Program-made: the position numbers and the translations under genes | Origin: CAVRXQ01 sp963849105 | Lineage (GTDB): Bacteria > Actinomycetota > Acidimicrobiia > Acidimicrobiales > Bog-793 | Reading direction: 5' to 3' | Assembly (NCBI GenBank): GCA_963849105.1 | Contig: CAWKGD010000005.1 | Location: 1 to 64,000, forward strand | Length of the DNA: 64,000 bases | Notes under the pieces: generated by a model | Database searches by the model: none | What the model was told of the DNA's origin: nothing | What the model saw: only the letters and a program-made list of their open reading frames with translations | Part shown: piece after piece, positions 25,148 through 34,498 of the stretch | How the letters are laid out: each line of letters begins with the position of its first letter | Position numbering within the stretch: the stretch's first letter is position 1

Positions 25148-26395
25148 TCAGTCTTGGTGCTCGAGTCTTCGACGCAACCGGTCGAGCGCGCTGATCGCCC
25201 CGAGCTCGCGGATGCGCTTTCGTGTCCCGAACAGATCGAGGGGTTCCCCGTCGGGACTGCGGCCCACGAACGCGATGCCGACGAACGCCGTGCCCGGTGG
25301 ATGGCTCTCTTGTGGATCGGGTCCCGCGACCCCGGTGGTTGCCAGCGCGACATCCGCGCCGAAGAGCTCGAGCGCGCCCTTCGCCATGTCGGCGGCGGCC
25401 TGTGCGCTCACCACCGGTCCCGCCGGGATCCTCAGCACTTCGCGTTTGGTCTCCCTGCCGTAAGCAACGACACCACCGCGAAACCAGCGGCTCGCGCCCG
25501 GAACGGCGACGATGCGCGAGGCGATCAATCCCCCGGTGAAGGACTCGGCCAGTGCGAGGCTCCGGCTGCTCGCGAGAAGCAGCGAGCCGATGCGTGCCTC
25601 GATCGTTTCATCGTCGATTCCGAAGACGGCGTCGCCCAATATCGCCGTGATCGCCTCCTCCTCTTCGTCGAGCAGTGCCGCTGCGGCGTCATCACTCCCC
25701 GCCTTCACGGTCACGCGCACCTGCACGCCCTCGACACCGCGCGCCAGAAAGGCGATCGTCGGCGCTTCTTTTCCTTTCTGATCGAGCGCCTCGACGCGTC
25801 CCGCGACGAGCTCGGAAAGGCGGGACTCCCCGATCCCCCAGGTCTTGATGATCCGGCTCGCGATCACCGCGCCTTCACCACTTCGCTCCGATAAATCTGG
25901 GAGCACGACGCGCGTCATCATCTCTTCCATCTCGTCGGGGACGCCTGGCAGCGCGTAGACGACGGCGCCGCCGATCGGGCAGATCAAGCCCGGCGCGCTA
26001 CCCAGTCGTTGCTCGATGATGCGAGCGCCTTGCGGCACGAAACCCTGTCGACGGTTGCTGGGAGACATCACGCGATTGCGGACCGCGAACGCCTGCTCGA
26101 CGAGGGCCATCGCCCTTTCATCCTCGACGAGACTGACCCCCATCACCTCGGCGATCGCCTCGCGCGTCACGTCGTCCTGGGTCGGTCCGAGCCCTCCGCA
26201 GACGATCACCGCATCCGCGCGTCCAAGTGATGCACGAAGGACCTCCGCAATCCGCTCGACGTTGTCCCCGACCCGCACCTGCATCCTGCAGTCGATGCCC
26301 GAGGCGGCAAGCTGCTCGGAGATCCACGTCGAGTTCGTGTCGACGATCTGACCGAGCAAGAGCTCCGTGCCGATCGCGACGATTTCCGCGCGCAC
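25148..26395 (-). CDS. cinA: CinA: competence/damage-inducible protein, NMN deamidase
   Basis: 415 residues from GTG 26395. The N-terminal MoaB-like domain has AEIVAIGTELLLGQIVDTNSTWISEQLA and VCGGLGPTQDDVTREAIAE (about 60-90). The C-terminal deamidase domain (about 260-400) carries ALAESFTGGLIASRIVAVPGASRWFRGGVVAYGRETKREVL and ATTGVAGPDPQE. It recycles nicotinamide mononucleotide and is classically linked to recA in gene order. Its start lies 3 bp before the pgsA stop. Confidence 0.93.
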   Translation of the reverse strand: MRAEIVAIGTELLLGQIVDTNSTWISEQLAASGIDCRMQVRVGDNVERIAEVLRASLGRADAVIVCGGLGPTQDDVTREAIAEVMGVSLVEDERAMALVEQAFAVRNRVMSPSNRRQGFVPQGARIIEQRLGSAPGLICPIGGAVVYALPGVPDEMEEMMTRVVLPDLSERSGEGAVIASRIIKTWGIGESRLSELVAGRVEALDQKGKEAPTIAFLARGVEGVQVRVTVKAGSDDAAAALLDEEEEAITAILGDAVFGIDDETIEARIGSLLLASSRSLALAESFTGGLIASRIVAVPGASRWFRGGVVAYGRETKREVLRIPAGPVVSAQAAADMAKGALELFGADVALATTGVAGPDPQESHPPGTAFVGIAFVGRSPDGEPLDLFGTRKRIRELGAISALDRLRRRLEHQD

Positions 26396-26398
26396 GGG

Positions 26399-26998
26399 TC
26401 AGGCGGCTTCCTGGTTCACCGATTCGCGGTGGTGGACGCGACGCATCTCGGCGGTCGCCCGGTAGAGGTATTCCGCACCGGTGACGAGTGTGAGTGCGAC
26501 CGCGAACCAGATCAGCGCGGAGATGACATCGCCGTCTTTTGCCCCGATCGGCGGGAAGAACGCCGCCGCCACCGCGAGGTCCTGTACGAGTGTCTTCAGC
26601 TTGGCAAGCGGTCGCGCGGGAATCGAGACGCCCCTGCGCCCCTCGACGATGCGGAAGGCGCTCATACCCACCTCGCGCGCCGCGATCAACGCGAGCGGCG
26701 CGACGCTGATCGTTCCTGTCGCGGCGAGCCCGCAGAGCGCGCCGAGAATCAGGAACTTGTCCGCGAGCGGATCGAGAAAGGCCCCCGAACGGGTCGTGCC
26801 GTGTCGGCGGGCGATGAAGCCGTCAACGCTGTCCGAGACGGTGAAGACCGTCCAGAGCACCCAGAGCGCCCACGCCGTCGGTCCGATCGTCACCGTCAGC
26901 ACCGCGATCAGCGGCGCGGCAAGCAGGCGGGCGAGCGTGAGACCGTTCGCCGGCGTGACGAGCGCCGACGGTCCGAACGCCGGGGCGCGTGTACTCAC
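26399..26998 (-). CDS. pgsA: CDP-diacylglycerol-glycerol-3-phosphate 3-phosphatidyltransferase
   Basis: 199 residues from GTG 26998, overlapping the rimO stop as GTGA. The CDP-alcohol phosphotransferase signature DSVDGFIARRHGTTRSGAFLDPLADK (residues about 60-85) has all the Asp residues of DG-AR-G-D-D. Five to six membrane spans. It makes phosphatidylglycerophosphate. Order rimO-pgsA-cinA-(recA) is conserved in actinobacteria. Confidence 0.93.
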   Translation of the reverse strand: MSTRAPAFGPSALVTPANGLTLARLLAAPLIAVLTVTIGPTAWALWVLWTVFTVSDSVDGFIARRHGTTRSGAFLDPLADKFLILGALCGLAATGTISVAPLALIAAREVGMSAFRIVEGRRGVSIPARPLAKLKTLVQDLAVAAAFFPPIGAKDGDVISALIWFAVALTLVTGAEYLYRATAEMRRVHHRESVNQEAA

Positions 26999-28296
26999 GC
27001 TCCCGATCCTGCCGTCGCTTCGAGCGCGCTGGGCGGCACCCCGTCGGCGGTGCTCGCGATCAGATCGGGTCCCTCGGCGCCGGTGATCACCACCTTGAAG
27101 AAGCATCCGACAGCGAGCCGACGCTCGACCGTGATGATCCCGTCGATCTCCGGCGCTTCCCGGTGCGAGCGCGCGACGCCCGGCGCGTCGACGAGCACCT
27201 CAACCTCGCTGCCGACGAGATCGGCGCGTTTGTGCGCCGTGATCCCGTCCTGTAGGGCGTTCGCCTCGCGAAGGCGCTCCATCTGCATCGGAGGGGGAAC
27301 CTTGCCATCGAGGCCGTGCGCGTAGGTGCCGGCTTCCTCTGAGAACGCGAAGAATCCCGCCCAATCGAGCTGCGCCGCTTCGAGGAAGGAGAGCAGCTCG
27401 TCGTGGTCGGCCTCGGTCTCGCCGGGATAGCCGATGATGAACGACGACCGAAAGGCGGCGCCCGGCTCGTCGCGACGGATCTTTTCGATTCGGGCAAGGA
27501 AGCTGTCGCCGTTACCGTAACGGCGCATCCGGCGCACGAGTGGCGAAGAGACGTGTTGCAGCGACAGATCGAAATACGGCACGCTCGTCGCCAGCACCGT
27601 CTCGATCAGCTCGTCTGTGAGTGCGGACGGGTACAGGTACAAAAGGCGCACCCGAGCGACGCGCTCGGCCGTCGCTCGCACGAGTTCGATGAGGCGTGCG
27701 TGCTCGTCGAGGTCACGGCCGTAACTGCCGAGGTCCTGCGCGACGAGGATGACCTCTTTCGCGTCGAGTGATTCGATCTCTCTCAAGATGGCGTGCGGCT
27801 CACGCGAGGCTTGTTTGCCGCGAAAACTCGGGATCGCGCAGAACCCGCATCGCCGATCGCAACCCTCCGCGACCTTGACGTACGCCCACGGCGCGTCTGA
27901 CTGTGCCCGCGGCATCTCCAACAGGTTCGTCACCGACGACGCTCGAGGCGAGCGAATCTTTCGCCGCGGGGAACCGAACGCGATCGGCTCACCAAGTCGC
28001 ACGACCTCTGCTTCTGGAAGTAGCCCGACGAGCTCGGATCCGTACCTCTCGGCAAGGCACCCCGTCACGACGAGACGCGAATCGCGGTGGCGCCGCTGGA
28101 GCGCGTCGAAGATCGCCCGGACCGACTCCTCACGCGCCGCGTCAATAAAAGCGCACGTGTTCACGACGACGACGTCCGCGCTCTCCAGGTCCCGTGCCGC
28201 AACGAGGCCGCGCTCGAGCAGCGATCCTGCGATCTTTTCGGAATCGACCTGGTTCTTCGGACAGCCGAGCGTCTCTACGAAGTACCGCTTCGGCAC
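26995..28296 (-). CDS. rimO: Ribosomal protein uS12 methylthiotransferase RimO
   Basis: 433 residues from GTG 28296. The MTTase N-terminal domain starts YFVETLGCPKNQVDSEKIAG with Cys in LGCPKN, NTCAFI and TGCLAE. The radical-SAM motif CDRRCGFCAIPSFRG is near 152-166. A C-terminal TRAM domain (about 365-420) follows. Chain length and motifs favour RimO over MiaB. Head of the rimO-pgsA-cinA unit. Confidence 0.94.
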   Translation of the reverse strand: MPKRYFVETLGCPKNQVDSEKIAGSLLERGLVAARDLESADVVVVNTCAFIDAAREESVRAIFDALQRRHRDSRLVVTGCLAERYGSELVGLLPEAEVVRLGEPIAFGSPRRKIRSPRASSVTNLLEMPRAQSDAPWAYVKVAEGCDRRCGFCAIPSFRGKQASREPHAILREIESLDAKEVILVAQDLGSYGRDLDEHARLIELVRATAERVARVRLLYLYPSALTDELIETVLATSVPYFDLSLQHVSSPLVRRMRRYGNGDSFLARIEKIRRDEPGAAFRSSFIIGYPGETEADHDELLSFLEAAQLDWAGFFAFSEEAGTYAHGLDGKVPPPMQMERLREANALQDGITAHKRADLVGSEVEVLVDAPGVARSHREAPEIDGIITVERRLAVGCFFKVVITGAEGPDLIASTADGVPPSALEATAGSGA

Positions 28297-28348
28297 GGGC
28301 CGAGCCTACTGGCGATGCTTGCTCGTTATCGGCTGTCCGAATCGTCGC

Positions 28349-28993
28349 TCAGTCGTGTGCGCGATTCGCGGCAATGAGTTCGGCTTTCAGTCGGATGAAC
28401 TCATCGTCGGTGATAACGCCGCGCTGGTGCAGGTTGGCGAGGTGTTCGATCTCGTCCGCGATCGACTCGTTCTGTGTACCGCTCGGCGCGCTCGGGAATT
28501 GTTGCACGCCCTGCTGGTGGGCCTCTTCAATTGCTCGGTTGATGAGGCTTTGCGTGGCGCTGGGATTCGGGATGTCGACAAACGGTTCGCGGCCGTTCGA
28601 GCCCGCAGACTCCACTTGCAGATCCCCCTTGCCAAGCAGACGCGCGAGCAGGCTCTGGGAATACTCGACGTTCTGCACACTCGAGAGAGGAATCTCGATC
28701 CCGCGCCGATGAAACACACCATTGCGGTAGATGACGCGCATCGACGTGATAACGAGATCGGTCGATCGCCAGGAGGCGAGCCGAGCAAGAAAGCGCGCGA
28801 TGACGATGAGCCCGATCCCGAGAAGCACCCACCCGAACCAGACCGGCGCGGAGCTCCAAAGGACGAAGCCCGCGCCCTCGCCGCTCAAGACGACGGCGGT
28901 TTCGAGCGACGGCAGGAACAGCGCCGACCAGTGCGCCCTCGTGTCAAGATAGGCGTGCTCTCCCTCGTGGAGGTGTTTTGCCGCGTAGGGCAC
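28349..28993 (-). CDS. Membrane protein with bacterial PH and SHOCT domains
   Basis: 214 residues from GTG 28993. Two hydrophobic spans at about 23-48 and 50-70 are followed by a bacterial PH-like domain (STDLVITSMRVIYRNGVFHRRGIEIPLSSVQNVEYSQSLLARLLGKGDLQVES) and a C-terminal SHOCT motif (ADEIEHLANLHQRGVITDDEFIRLKAELI, about 178-206). SHOCT domains mediate oligomerisation. Role unknown; it is on the same strand as ddl and rimO. Confidence 0.8.
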   Translation of the reverse strand: MPYAAKHLHEGEHAYLDTRAHWSALFLPSLETAVVLSGEGAGFVLWSSAPVWFGWVLLGIGLIVIARFLARLASWRSTDLVITSMRVIYRNGVFHRRGIEIPLSSVQNVEYSQSLLARLLGKGDLQVESAGSNGREPFVDIPNPSATQSLINRAIEEAHQQGVQQFPSAPSGTQNESIADEIEHLANLHQRGVITDDEFIRLKAELIAANRAHD

Positions 28994-29011
28994 AGGATCC
29001 GCCGAATCGAA

Positions 29012-30142
29012 TCAGGCGAGCTTCGCGGCGATGTTTCCCGCCTCGCGCAATACCGACCCGTCTGCTCCCTCAGACGAAAACGTCATCGCTGGACGCTCGA
29101 GCGCTTCGCCGATCAGGTCAATCAGCAACGATAAGAACGAAAGCTGCGGATCGATGAACAGGTGCCGCGAGAGCGAGCCCGGGACCGTGTTGATCTCGTT
29201 GACGTACAACCGTTCACCATCGGTGAGGAAGTCAATGCGGTTGACGCCGCGGGCGCCAAGCAGCGCGGCCGCGTCGGTCGCGATCGACCGTAGATCGCGC
29301 TCGAGCGTGTCGGAGATCTGCGCGGGCAGCTCGCGGGGAGCACTCGCCATGCCTTCACCACCGGCGTACTTGTCCGCGTAGTCGAGGATTTCTGCCGTCT
29401 CGTCGCGCACCAGGGGTCGCTCGATCTCCGAGAGCGAAAACGTCGGGTACGTCTTCACCGCGATCTGCACGTCAAACAGGTCGTCGCGGTACGGCTCGAT
29501 CACCGCTCCCCGCCGCAAATGGACATTCGCCGCAAGCAGCGCCCGTGCGGTCGAGATGTCCTTCACCACGTCAATGCCGATCGAAGAGCCGCCAAAGCGC
29601 GGCTTCACGATGTAGGGGCCGGGAAAGGTCGGCTCGGGTGTCGACACGCTCAGTGCGAGGCGCGGCAAGACCGGGATTCCGGCGGTCCCGAGCACACCCG
29701 CGGTTGCGAGCTTGTCCATGCCGAGCGCGGCGCCCGCCGCGGTCGGTCCTGTATACGTGACCCCGGCGCAATCGAGCGCACCTTGTAAGGAACCGTCCTC
29801 GCCAGGGCCGCCGTGACAGCACACGACCGCCACGTCCACCACGAGCGGCTTGCGACGATTGGCAACAAGACCGCGTCGCTGTACGAAGCCTCCCGGTGAG
29901 TCGATGATGAGATCGAGCGGGCGCCGTCCCTCGGGGAGTTCATCGGCGAAGGCGCTCGCCTCGAGCGTCGGTGGCACCTCGAACCACGCCCCGGTTTTCG
30001 TCCAAAACAAGGCGTGGACCTCGCTGACCTGCGGCGCGTTGTACAGGGCGCGCGCCGCCTGCAGACCGGTGAGCACCGAGACGTCGTGCTCAGGCGATGG
30101 CCCACCGAACAGCACCGCCACGTTCGGAGACGTCCTGCTCAC
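29012..30142 (-). CDS. ddl: D-alanine-D-alanine ligase
   Basis: 376 residues from GTG 30142. ATP-grasp enzyme joining two D-Ala for peptidoglycan. N-terminal VAVLFGGPSPEHDVSVLTGL, VKPRFGGSSIGIDVV near 180, and the metal/ATP segment RIDFLTDGERLYVNEINTVPGSLS near 305-330 are conserved. Subclass cannot be assigned as vancomycin-type from sequence alone. A MurF-like ligase precedes it on the same strand with a 72-bp gap. Confidence 0.94.
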   Translation of the reverse strand: MSRTSPNVAVLFGGPSPEHDVSVLTGLQAARALYNAPQVSEVHALFWTKTGAWFEVPPTLEASAFADELPEGRRPLDLIIDSPGGFVQRRGLVANRRKPLVVDVAVVCCHGGPGEDGSLQGALDCAGVTYTGPTAAGAALGMDKLATAGVLGTAGIPVLPRLALSVSTPEPTFPGPYIVKPRFGGSSIGIDVVKDISTARALLAANVHLRRGAVIEPYRDDLFDVQIAVKTYPTFSLSEIERPLVRDETAEILDYADKYAGGEGMASAPRELPAQISDTLERDLRSIATDAAALLGARGVNRIDFLTDGERLYVNEINTVPGSLSRHLFIDPQLSFLSLLIDLIGEALERPAMTFSSEGADGSVLREAGNIAAKLA

Positions 30143-30214
30143 AGAGCAATCCTAGGCAGTGCGGGTCAGCCTGAATCTGGGAAGCCACCTCCCATTTGCG
30201 GTGCTGAGCAGGAT

Positions 30215-31762
30215 TTATGGGTAGTGATCGGGCAGGTCGTTTTCGTACAAGACGGCATCACCCGGCCCGAGCTGATCCCGCACCCAGGCGACTGCTTCCT
30301 CGCGAGTGGCGACGGCGACCGGCCTGGCGCAGCCTGCGCCGGCACCAGCGAGGAGCGATCGATGATTTGTCCTCCCGACAACGACGAGTTCTGCGCCGGC
30401 GTTCGCGACCTCGGCCGCGAACTGGCGGTTCGCCTCGCCCTGGATGTTGCCGAGCTCGACCATCCCGGGGGTGACGACAACGCGACGACTGTCCGATCGG
30501 CCGTTTGCGACGAGCGTCCGCAGCGCGAGCCGTGCCCCGGCCGGATTCGAGTTGTAGGTGTCGTCGAGCACGATCACTCCGTTCGCCGACTCGTTCACGG
30601 TCAGACGGTGCTCGACGGGTTGCAGGGAGCGCAGACGGTCGACGAGCACCGCGGCATCGATCCCGATCGCGCGCGCCAAGCCGATCGCGCAGGCGACGTT
30701 CTCCCAGGCAACCGGCTTGCGAATGTCGTGGCCGATGTGACCGATCGACCTGCCCTCGATGATGATTTCGACGCTCCCGTCGTCGACGACCAACGCGACG
30801 TGAATTGATCGCTCAGCCACAGAGCAGGCGATGACGCGTTTTCCCTCCTGCTCGAGAAAACCCGAGAGCGATGCGAGGCGCTCGTCGTCGACGTTGAGCA
30901 CCGCAGTGCTCGCGGTCGCAAAGATCTCTCGCTTCGCCGCGAGCGTCCGATCGAGCGATCGGAATCGTTCGAGGTGGACGGGACCGATTGCGGTGATCGC
31001 TGCGATGCTCGGTCGGAGCCAGCGGCACATCGCCGCGATCTCTCCCGGACCATAGGTCCCCATCTCCGCAATAAAGACTTCCGTGCCGGACGTGAGTGTC
31101 TCGTTCACCGCTCGCGCCAAACCCGCTTCGTTGTTGAAACTCTTTGGACTGGCGACGACGACCTTGGATCCCGAAACCAGGTGCGCGAGATATCGCTTTG
31201 TCGAGGTCTTTCCGTACGACCCCGTGATGCCGACAACGAGCGGTTGGATGGCGTCGAGCCTCGCTCGTGCCGCTCGCACGTAGCGACGCGAGACGGCCGC
31301 CTCAATCGGACGATCGGCGAGCAACGCCAGCTCCACCAGGATGGGAACGCCAACGGCGCACGCGACGACCGCCGTGACCGCTCCGCGGACTCCGCTTGTG
31401 GCAGAGACGATTCCAACAATCACGCCGGCGAGCGCCGCTTCGATCGCGACGATCGTGCTCAGGCGTCGAGTCCATGTCAGGGCGCTACTGCGTCCGCGCA
31501 ACCCCAGACGGAATGGACCGAGAGCGACGATCACTGCCGAGGCGAGTCCGGCTGCCACCGCAAAGGCGCTCGCTACCACCCCGCCGAGCGCGATCGTCGC
31601 GATCGAGACGTCGAGCGGCCCGCGTGCCCACCAGCGCCGGACGAATCGGATCACCGAGCCGACCAGGTAGTGCTCACGCTGTGCGACCCGCACCCAGCGG
31701 ATGGTCGCGGCGACCGCCGCTGTGGCGCCGAGGGCGATGACCACCGCGTCGAGCGCGATCAT
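30215..31762 (-). CDS. MurF-like Mur ligase with N-terminal membrane domain
   Basis: 515 residues from ATG 31762. Residues about 1-155 contain four or five hydrophobic helices instead of the usual UDP-substrate N-terminal domain. The Mur ligase core follows: ATP loop GITGSYGKTSTKRYLAHLV, SFNNEAGLARAVNETL, AEMGTYGPGEIA, LDDTYNSNPAGARLAL (MurF-like) and a C-terminal domain. A cytoplasmic MurF is expected to be soluble, so this is a variant or a paralogue with another substrate. The ATGA overlap with the upstream hydrolase and proximity to ddl suggest cell-envelope work. Confidence 0.82.
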   Translation of the reverse strand: MIALDAVVIALGATAAVAATIRWVRVAQREHYLVGSVIRFVRRWWARGPLDVSIATIALGGVVASAFAVAAGLASAVIVALGPFRLGLRGRSSALTWTRRLSTIVAIEAALAGVIVGIVSATSGVRGAVTAVVACAVGVPILVELALLADRPIEAAVSRRYVRAARARLDAIQPLVVGITGSYGKTSTKRYLAHLVSGSKVVVASPKSFNNEAGLARAVNETLTSGTEVFIAEMGTYGPGEIAAMCRWLRPSIAAITAIGPVHLERFRSLDRTLAAKREIFATASTAVLNVDDERLASLSGFLEQEGKRVIACSVAERSIHVALVVDDGSVEIIIEGRSIGHIGHDIRKPVAWENVACAIGLARAIGIDAAVLVDRLRSLQPVEHRLTVNESANGVIVLDDTYNSNPAGARLALRTLVANGRSDSRRVVVTPGMVELGNIQGEANRQFAAEVANAGAELVVVGRTNHRSLLAGAGAGCARPVAVATREEAVAWVRDQLGPGDAVLYENDLPDHYP

Positions 31763-32562
31763 CGCTGCAGCTTCACCACGGCGTCGTAGATCGCGGCAGG
31801 CGCAACCGTTGGAACGAAGTGGCCGACGCCGGGCAATTCGACAAGACGGCCGTCTTTCAAGACCTCAAGCGCGCCGCGCGCGAGCGAGATTGGTGCCGCG
31901 GTGTCGTCTGTTCCCCAGACGAGCACAACCGGACACTCGATCGCGCGCAACGCATCCGTGTAATCCTCCGCCAACACCCGCACGAGTACGCCGCGCATCA
32001 CCCCGGACGCTTGCCGATAATCGCGAGACCCGTACCGTTCTCGAGCGCGTTCGAGGCGCGCTTTACTCACCACACCGAACCGGGCGAGTTCGCGCACAGC
32101 CCGGTACCGGGTCGCCACGCGCGAGCCCTCTCCACGCGCCGGAACAAACGGAACGCCAGTGAGCACGAGTCCATCGACGCGTCTTGGAGCAAGGCGAGCG
32201 AGCTCTAAAGCGACGCCGCCCCCGCGGGAGTGGCCGACGACGACGATGCGTTCGGCCATCTCCTCGAGGATCGGAGCGATCGCGGCGGCGTACTGCGCAG
32301 CTCCCCACGGCTCGGTCGGGGGCGGCGATGCGCCGAATCCCGGAAGGTCGAGCGCGATTGCGTCGAGGGCCGCGCCGGCGCTCGAGGCGCCCGAGAGTGC
32401 CTCGCGAAAATCCTCATGGGATCTCCCCCATCCGTGCAGCGCAAGGACGCGGGCAGGCGCGGTGCCGTAGGCCTCGCCGAAGACGATGCCTCCCATGTAG
32501 GCACTGAGCACGACCGGACCATATCTGGGCTGAAAGAGCTTCTCGCTGATCGGGAGTCCCAT
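31759..32562 (-). CDS. Alpha/beta-hydrolase
   Basis: 267 residues from ATG 32562. HGWGRSHEDF forms the oxyanion region, the nucleophile elbow is GHSRGGG (near 107), with DD near 216 (GTDDTAAP) and GVGHFVP supplying the catalytic His near 247. Substrate unknown. Its stop overlaps the Mur ligase start as ATGA, so the two are translated together. Divergent from the helicase gene across 28 bp. Confidence 0.82.
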   Translation of the reverse strand: MGLPISEKLFQPRYGPVVLSAYMGGIVFGEAYGTAPARVLALHGWGRSHEDFREALSGASSAGAALDAIALDLPGFGASPPPTEPWGAAQYAAAIAPILEEMAERIVVVGHSRGGGVALELARLAPRRVDGLVLTGVPFVPARGEGSRVATRYRAVRELARFGVVSKARLERARERYGSRDYRQASGVMRGVLVRVLAEDYTDALRAIECPVVLVWGTDDTAAPISLARGALEVLKDGRLVELPGVGHFVPTVAPAAIYDAVVKLQR

Positions 32563-32590
32563 GTGACAGCGCCGCGATACGGTCCCCTAG

Positions 32591-34384
32591 GTGCTCGGCG
32601 ACGTTGACCAGGGGCGCATCCTCGCGGGTTGCGACGAGGAACAGCGCACGGCGATCACTTCGGATGCCGCGCCGCTGCTCGTTGTCGCGGGCGCCGGGGC
32701 AGGAAAGACCCGAATCCTCACCCGTCGGATTGCCTGGAGGGTCTCAACCGGCTCGGCCGCCGCGTCGCATGTCCTCGCGCTGACCTTCACCCGCAAGGCC
32801 GCCGCGGAACTTCGTGACCGACTGAGAGAGCTGGGCTTGCAGGTCGGGGTGACCGCGGGCACCTTCCACGCCGTTGCACTCGCGCAACTGCGTGAGCGTG
32901 CGATCGACGACGGACGTGAGCCTCCCCGGGTCCTCGATTCGAAGGTCCGTCTGCTCGGCAAGGTGATCCCCCCTGTGCCACCTCCCGCGCCCGACGGCCG
33001 GCGACTCCCCCGGCGCGAACTGCTCGGTGCGGTCGCGACCGAGATCGAGTGGTCGAAGGCTCGACGGATCGCTCCGACCGACTACGCGACCGAAGCGCGT
33101 CGCGCGGAACGGATAATCCCGGTTGACGCGTCTCCGATCGCCGAGTGGTACGCGGCCTACGAGCAGCAAAAAGAGCGAGCGGGACTTGTCGACTTCGACG
33201 ACCTCTTGGAACGCGTCGCGCAGGAGATCCTCGACAGCCACGGCTTCGCCGCCGTCCAGCGGTGGCGGTTCCGACACCTCTTCGTCGACGAATTGCAGGA
33301 CGCGAACCCCGCACAGCTGCGACTGCTCGACGCCTGGCTCGGTGAACGCGAGGACCTCTTCGCCGTCGGCGACGCGAAGCAGGCAATCTACGGATGGAAC
33401 GGTGCCGATCCCTCGGCCGTGCTGGAGTTCCCACAGCGGTACCCCGGCGCGACGGTGCTCGAGCTGTCGATGAACTATCGCTCGACTCCCCAAGTTGTGT
33501 CCGTTGCCTCCTCGGTGTTGCGTGACGCCGATCGGTCGCAAACCGCGGTGTCGAGCGACGGACCGACGCCGACCGTCACCGCGTATGACTCAGACTTAGA
33601 AGAAGCCTCCGGTATCGCAGCGGCGATCCGGCGGCGGCACGAGCCGGCACTTTCGTGGCGCCGATTCGCCGTGCTCGCCCGCACGAACAGCCAGCTCGAA
33701 GCGTTCGAACAAGCATTCGACACCGCGGGCATTCCCCATCGAGGCTCGACCCCGCTGCGCTGGGACAAAGGGCCCGAGTTCGTCGAGGCGATCGAGGGTC
33801 TCGACCGCGCAGGAGACACCGACGCGTTCATGCGTTGGTTCAGCGATCTCAAGGCTCCCGAAAGAACAGAGCGCGCCCACGAATCGAACATCCGCGCGCG
33901 CCGGTCGGTGATCATGCGTCTCGCAACCGATTACGCGGCTCTTGAACCGCGTCCCACCCCGGAAGGATTCCTGCGCTCGCTCGATGACGCGTCGAGAGAC
34001 GGTTCATTCCATGTTGTCGAAGACGGCGTCGACCTGTTGACGTTTCACCGCGCGAAGGGTCTTGAATGGCCCGTCGTCTTTGTCACCGGGATCGAAGTCG
34101 GCCTGCTGCCGATCGCCCACGCCATCGCGCGACCTGCCATCGAGGAGGAGCGCAGGTTGTTTTACGTCGCGCTGAGCCGAGCGACCTCAGAGTTGCATTG
34201 CTCGTGGGCGCGCCAGCGCGCGTTCGCCGGTCGTACCCAGCCACGCGAACCTTCGCCGTTCCTCGACGCGGTGCTCGACACCTGCGCGGATCTCGAACAC
34301 CAGAGTCGCATCGATGCCGCCAGCGCTAAGGAGCATCTCGCCAAGGTCCGCTCTGCCCTCGAAGCGGTCGCTCCGACCAGCTGA
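32591..34384 (+). CDS. UvrD/PcrA-like superfamily 1 DNA helicase
   Basis: 597 residues from GTG 32591. Walker A VVAGAGAGKTR is at about 31-41, motif Ia LALTFTRKAAAELRDR, motif II VDELQDANPAQ (DExQD type), motif III AVGDAKQAIYGWNGAD, motif IV MNYRSTPQVV, motif V LTFHRAKGLEWPVVFVTG and motif VI YVALSRATSELHCS. Shorter than UvrD/PcrA (about 720) with a small 2B region and no C-terminal tail. A repair or replication role is likely; no nuclease domain is fused. Confidence 0.9.
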   Translation: MLGDVDQGRILAGCDEEQRTAITSDAAPLLVVAGAGAGKTRILTRRIAWRVSTGSAAASHVLALTFTRKAAAELRDRLRELGLQVGVTAGTFHAVALAQLRERAIDDGREPPRVLDSKVRLLGKVIPPVPPPAPDGRRLPRRELLGAVATEIEWSKARRIAPTDYATEARRAERIIPVDASPIAEWYAAYEQQKERAGLVDFDDLLERVAQEILDSHGFAAVQRWRFRHLFVDELQDANPAQLRLLDAWLGEREDLFAVGDAKQAIYGWNGADPSAVLEFPQRYPGATVLELSMNYRSTPQVVSVASSVLRDADRSQTAVSSDGPTPTVTAYDSDLEEASGIAAAIRRRHEPALSWRRFAVLARTNSQLEAFEQAFDTAGIPHRGSTPLRWDKGPEFVEAIEGLDRAGDTDAFMRWFSDLKAPERTERAHESNIRARRSVIMRLATDYAALEPRPTPEGFLRSLDDASRDGSFHVVEDGVDLLTFHRAKGLEWPVVFVTGIEVGLLPIAHAIARPAIEEERRLFYVALSRATSELHCSWARQRAFAGRTQPREPSPFLDAVLDTCADLEHQSRIDAASAKEHLAKVRSALEAVAPTS

Positions 34385-34435
34385 CTTCCGTCGACGTTGC
34401 GGCCTTGTGAGCCCCTGCAAACTGCGCCAATCCGT

Positions 34436-34463
34436 TTGACAACGGCAGCCGTTCTTTTAAAAG
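34436..34463 (+). promoter_or_regulatory. Candidate promoter of the secreted-repeat gene
   Basis: TTGACA at 34436-34441, 16 bases, TAAAAG at 34458-34463. The gene starts at 34499 with GGGAGGG about 6 bases upstream. Confidence 0.5.
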
Positions 34464-34498
34464 AGCACGAACTCTTCGAAGCACACAGGGAGGGCCCC

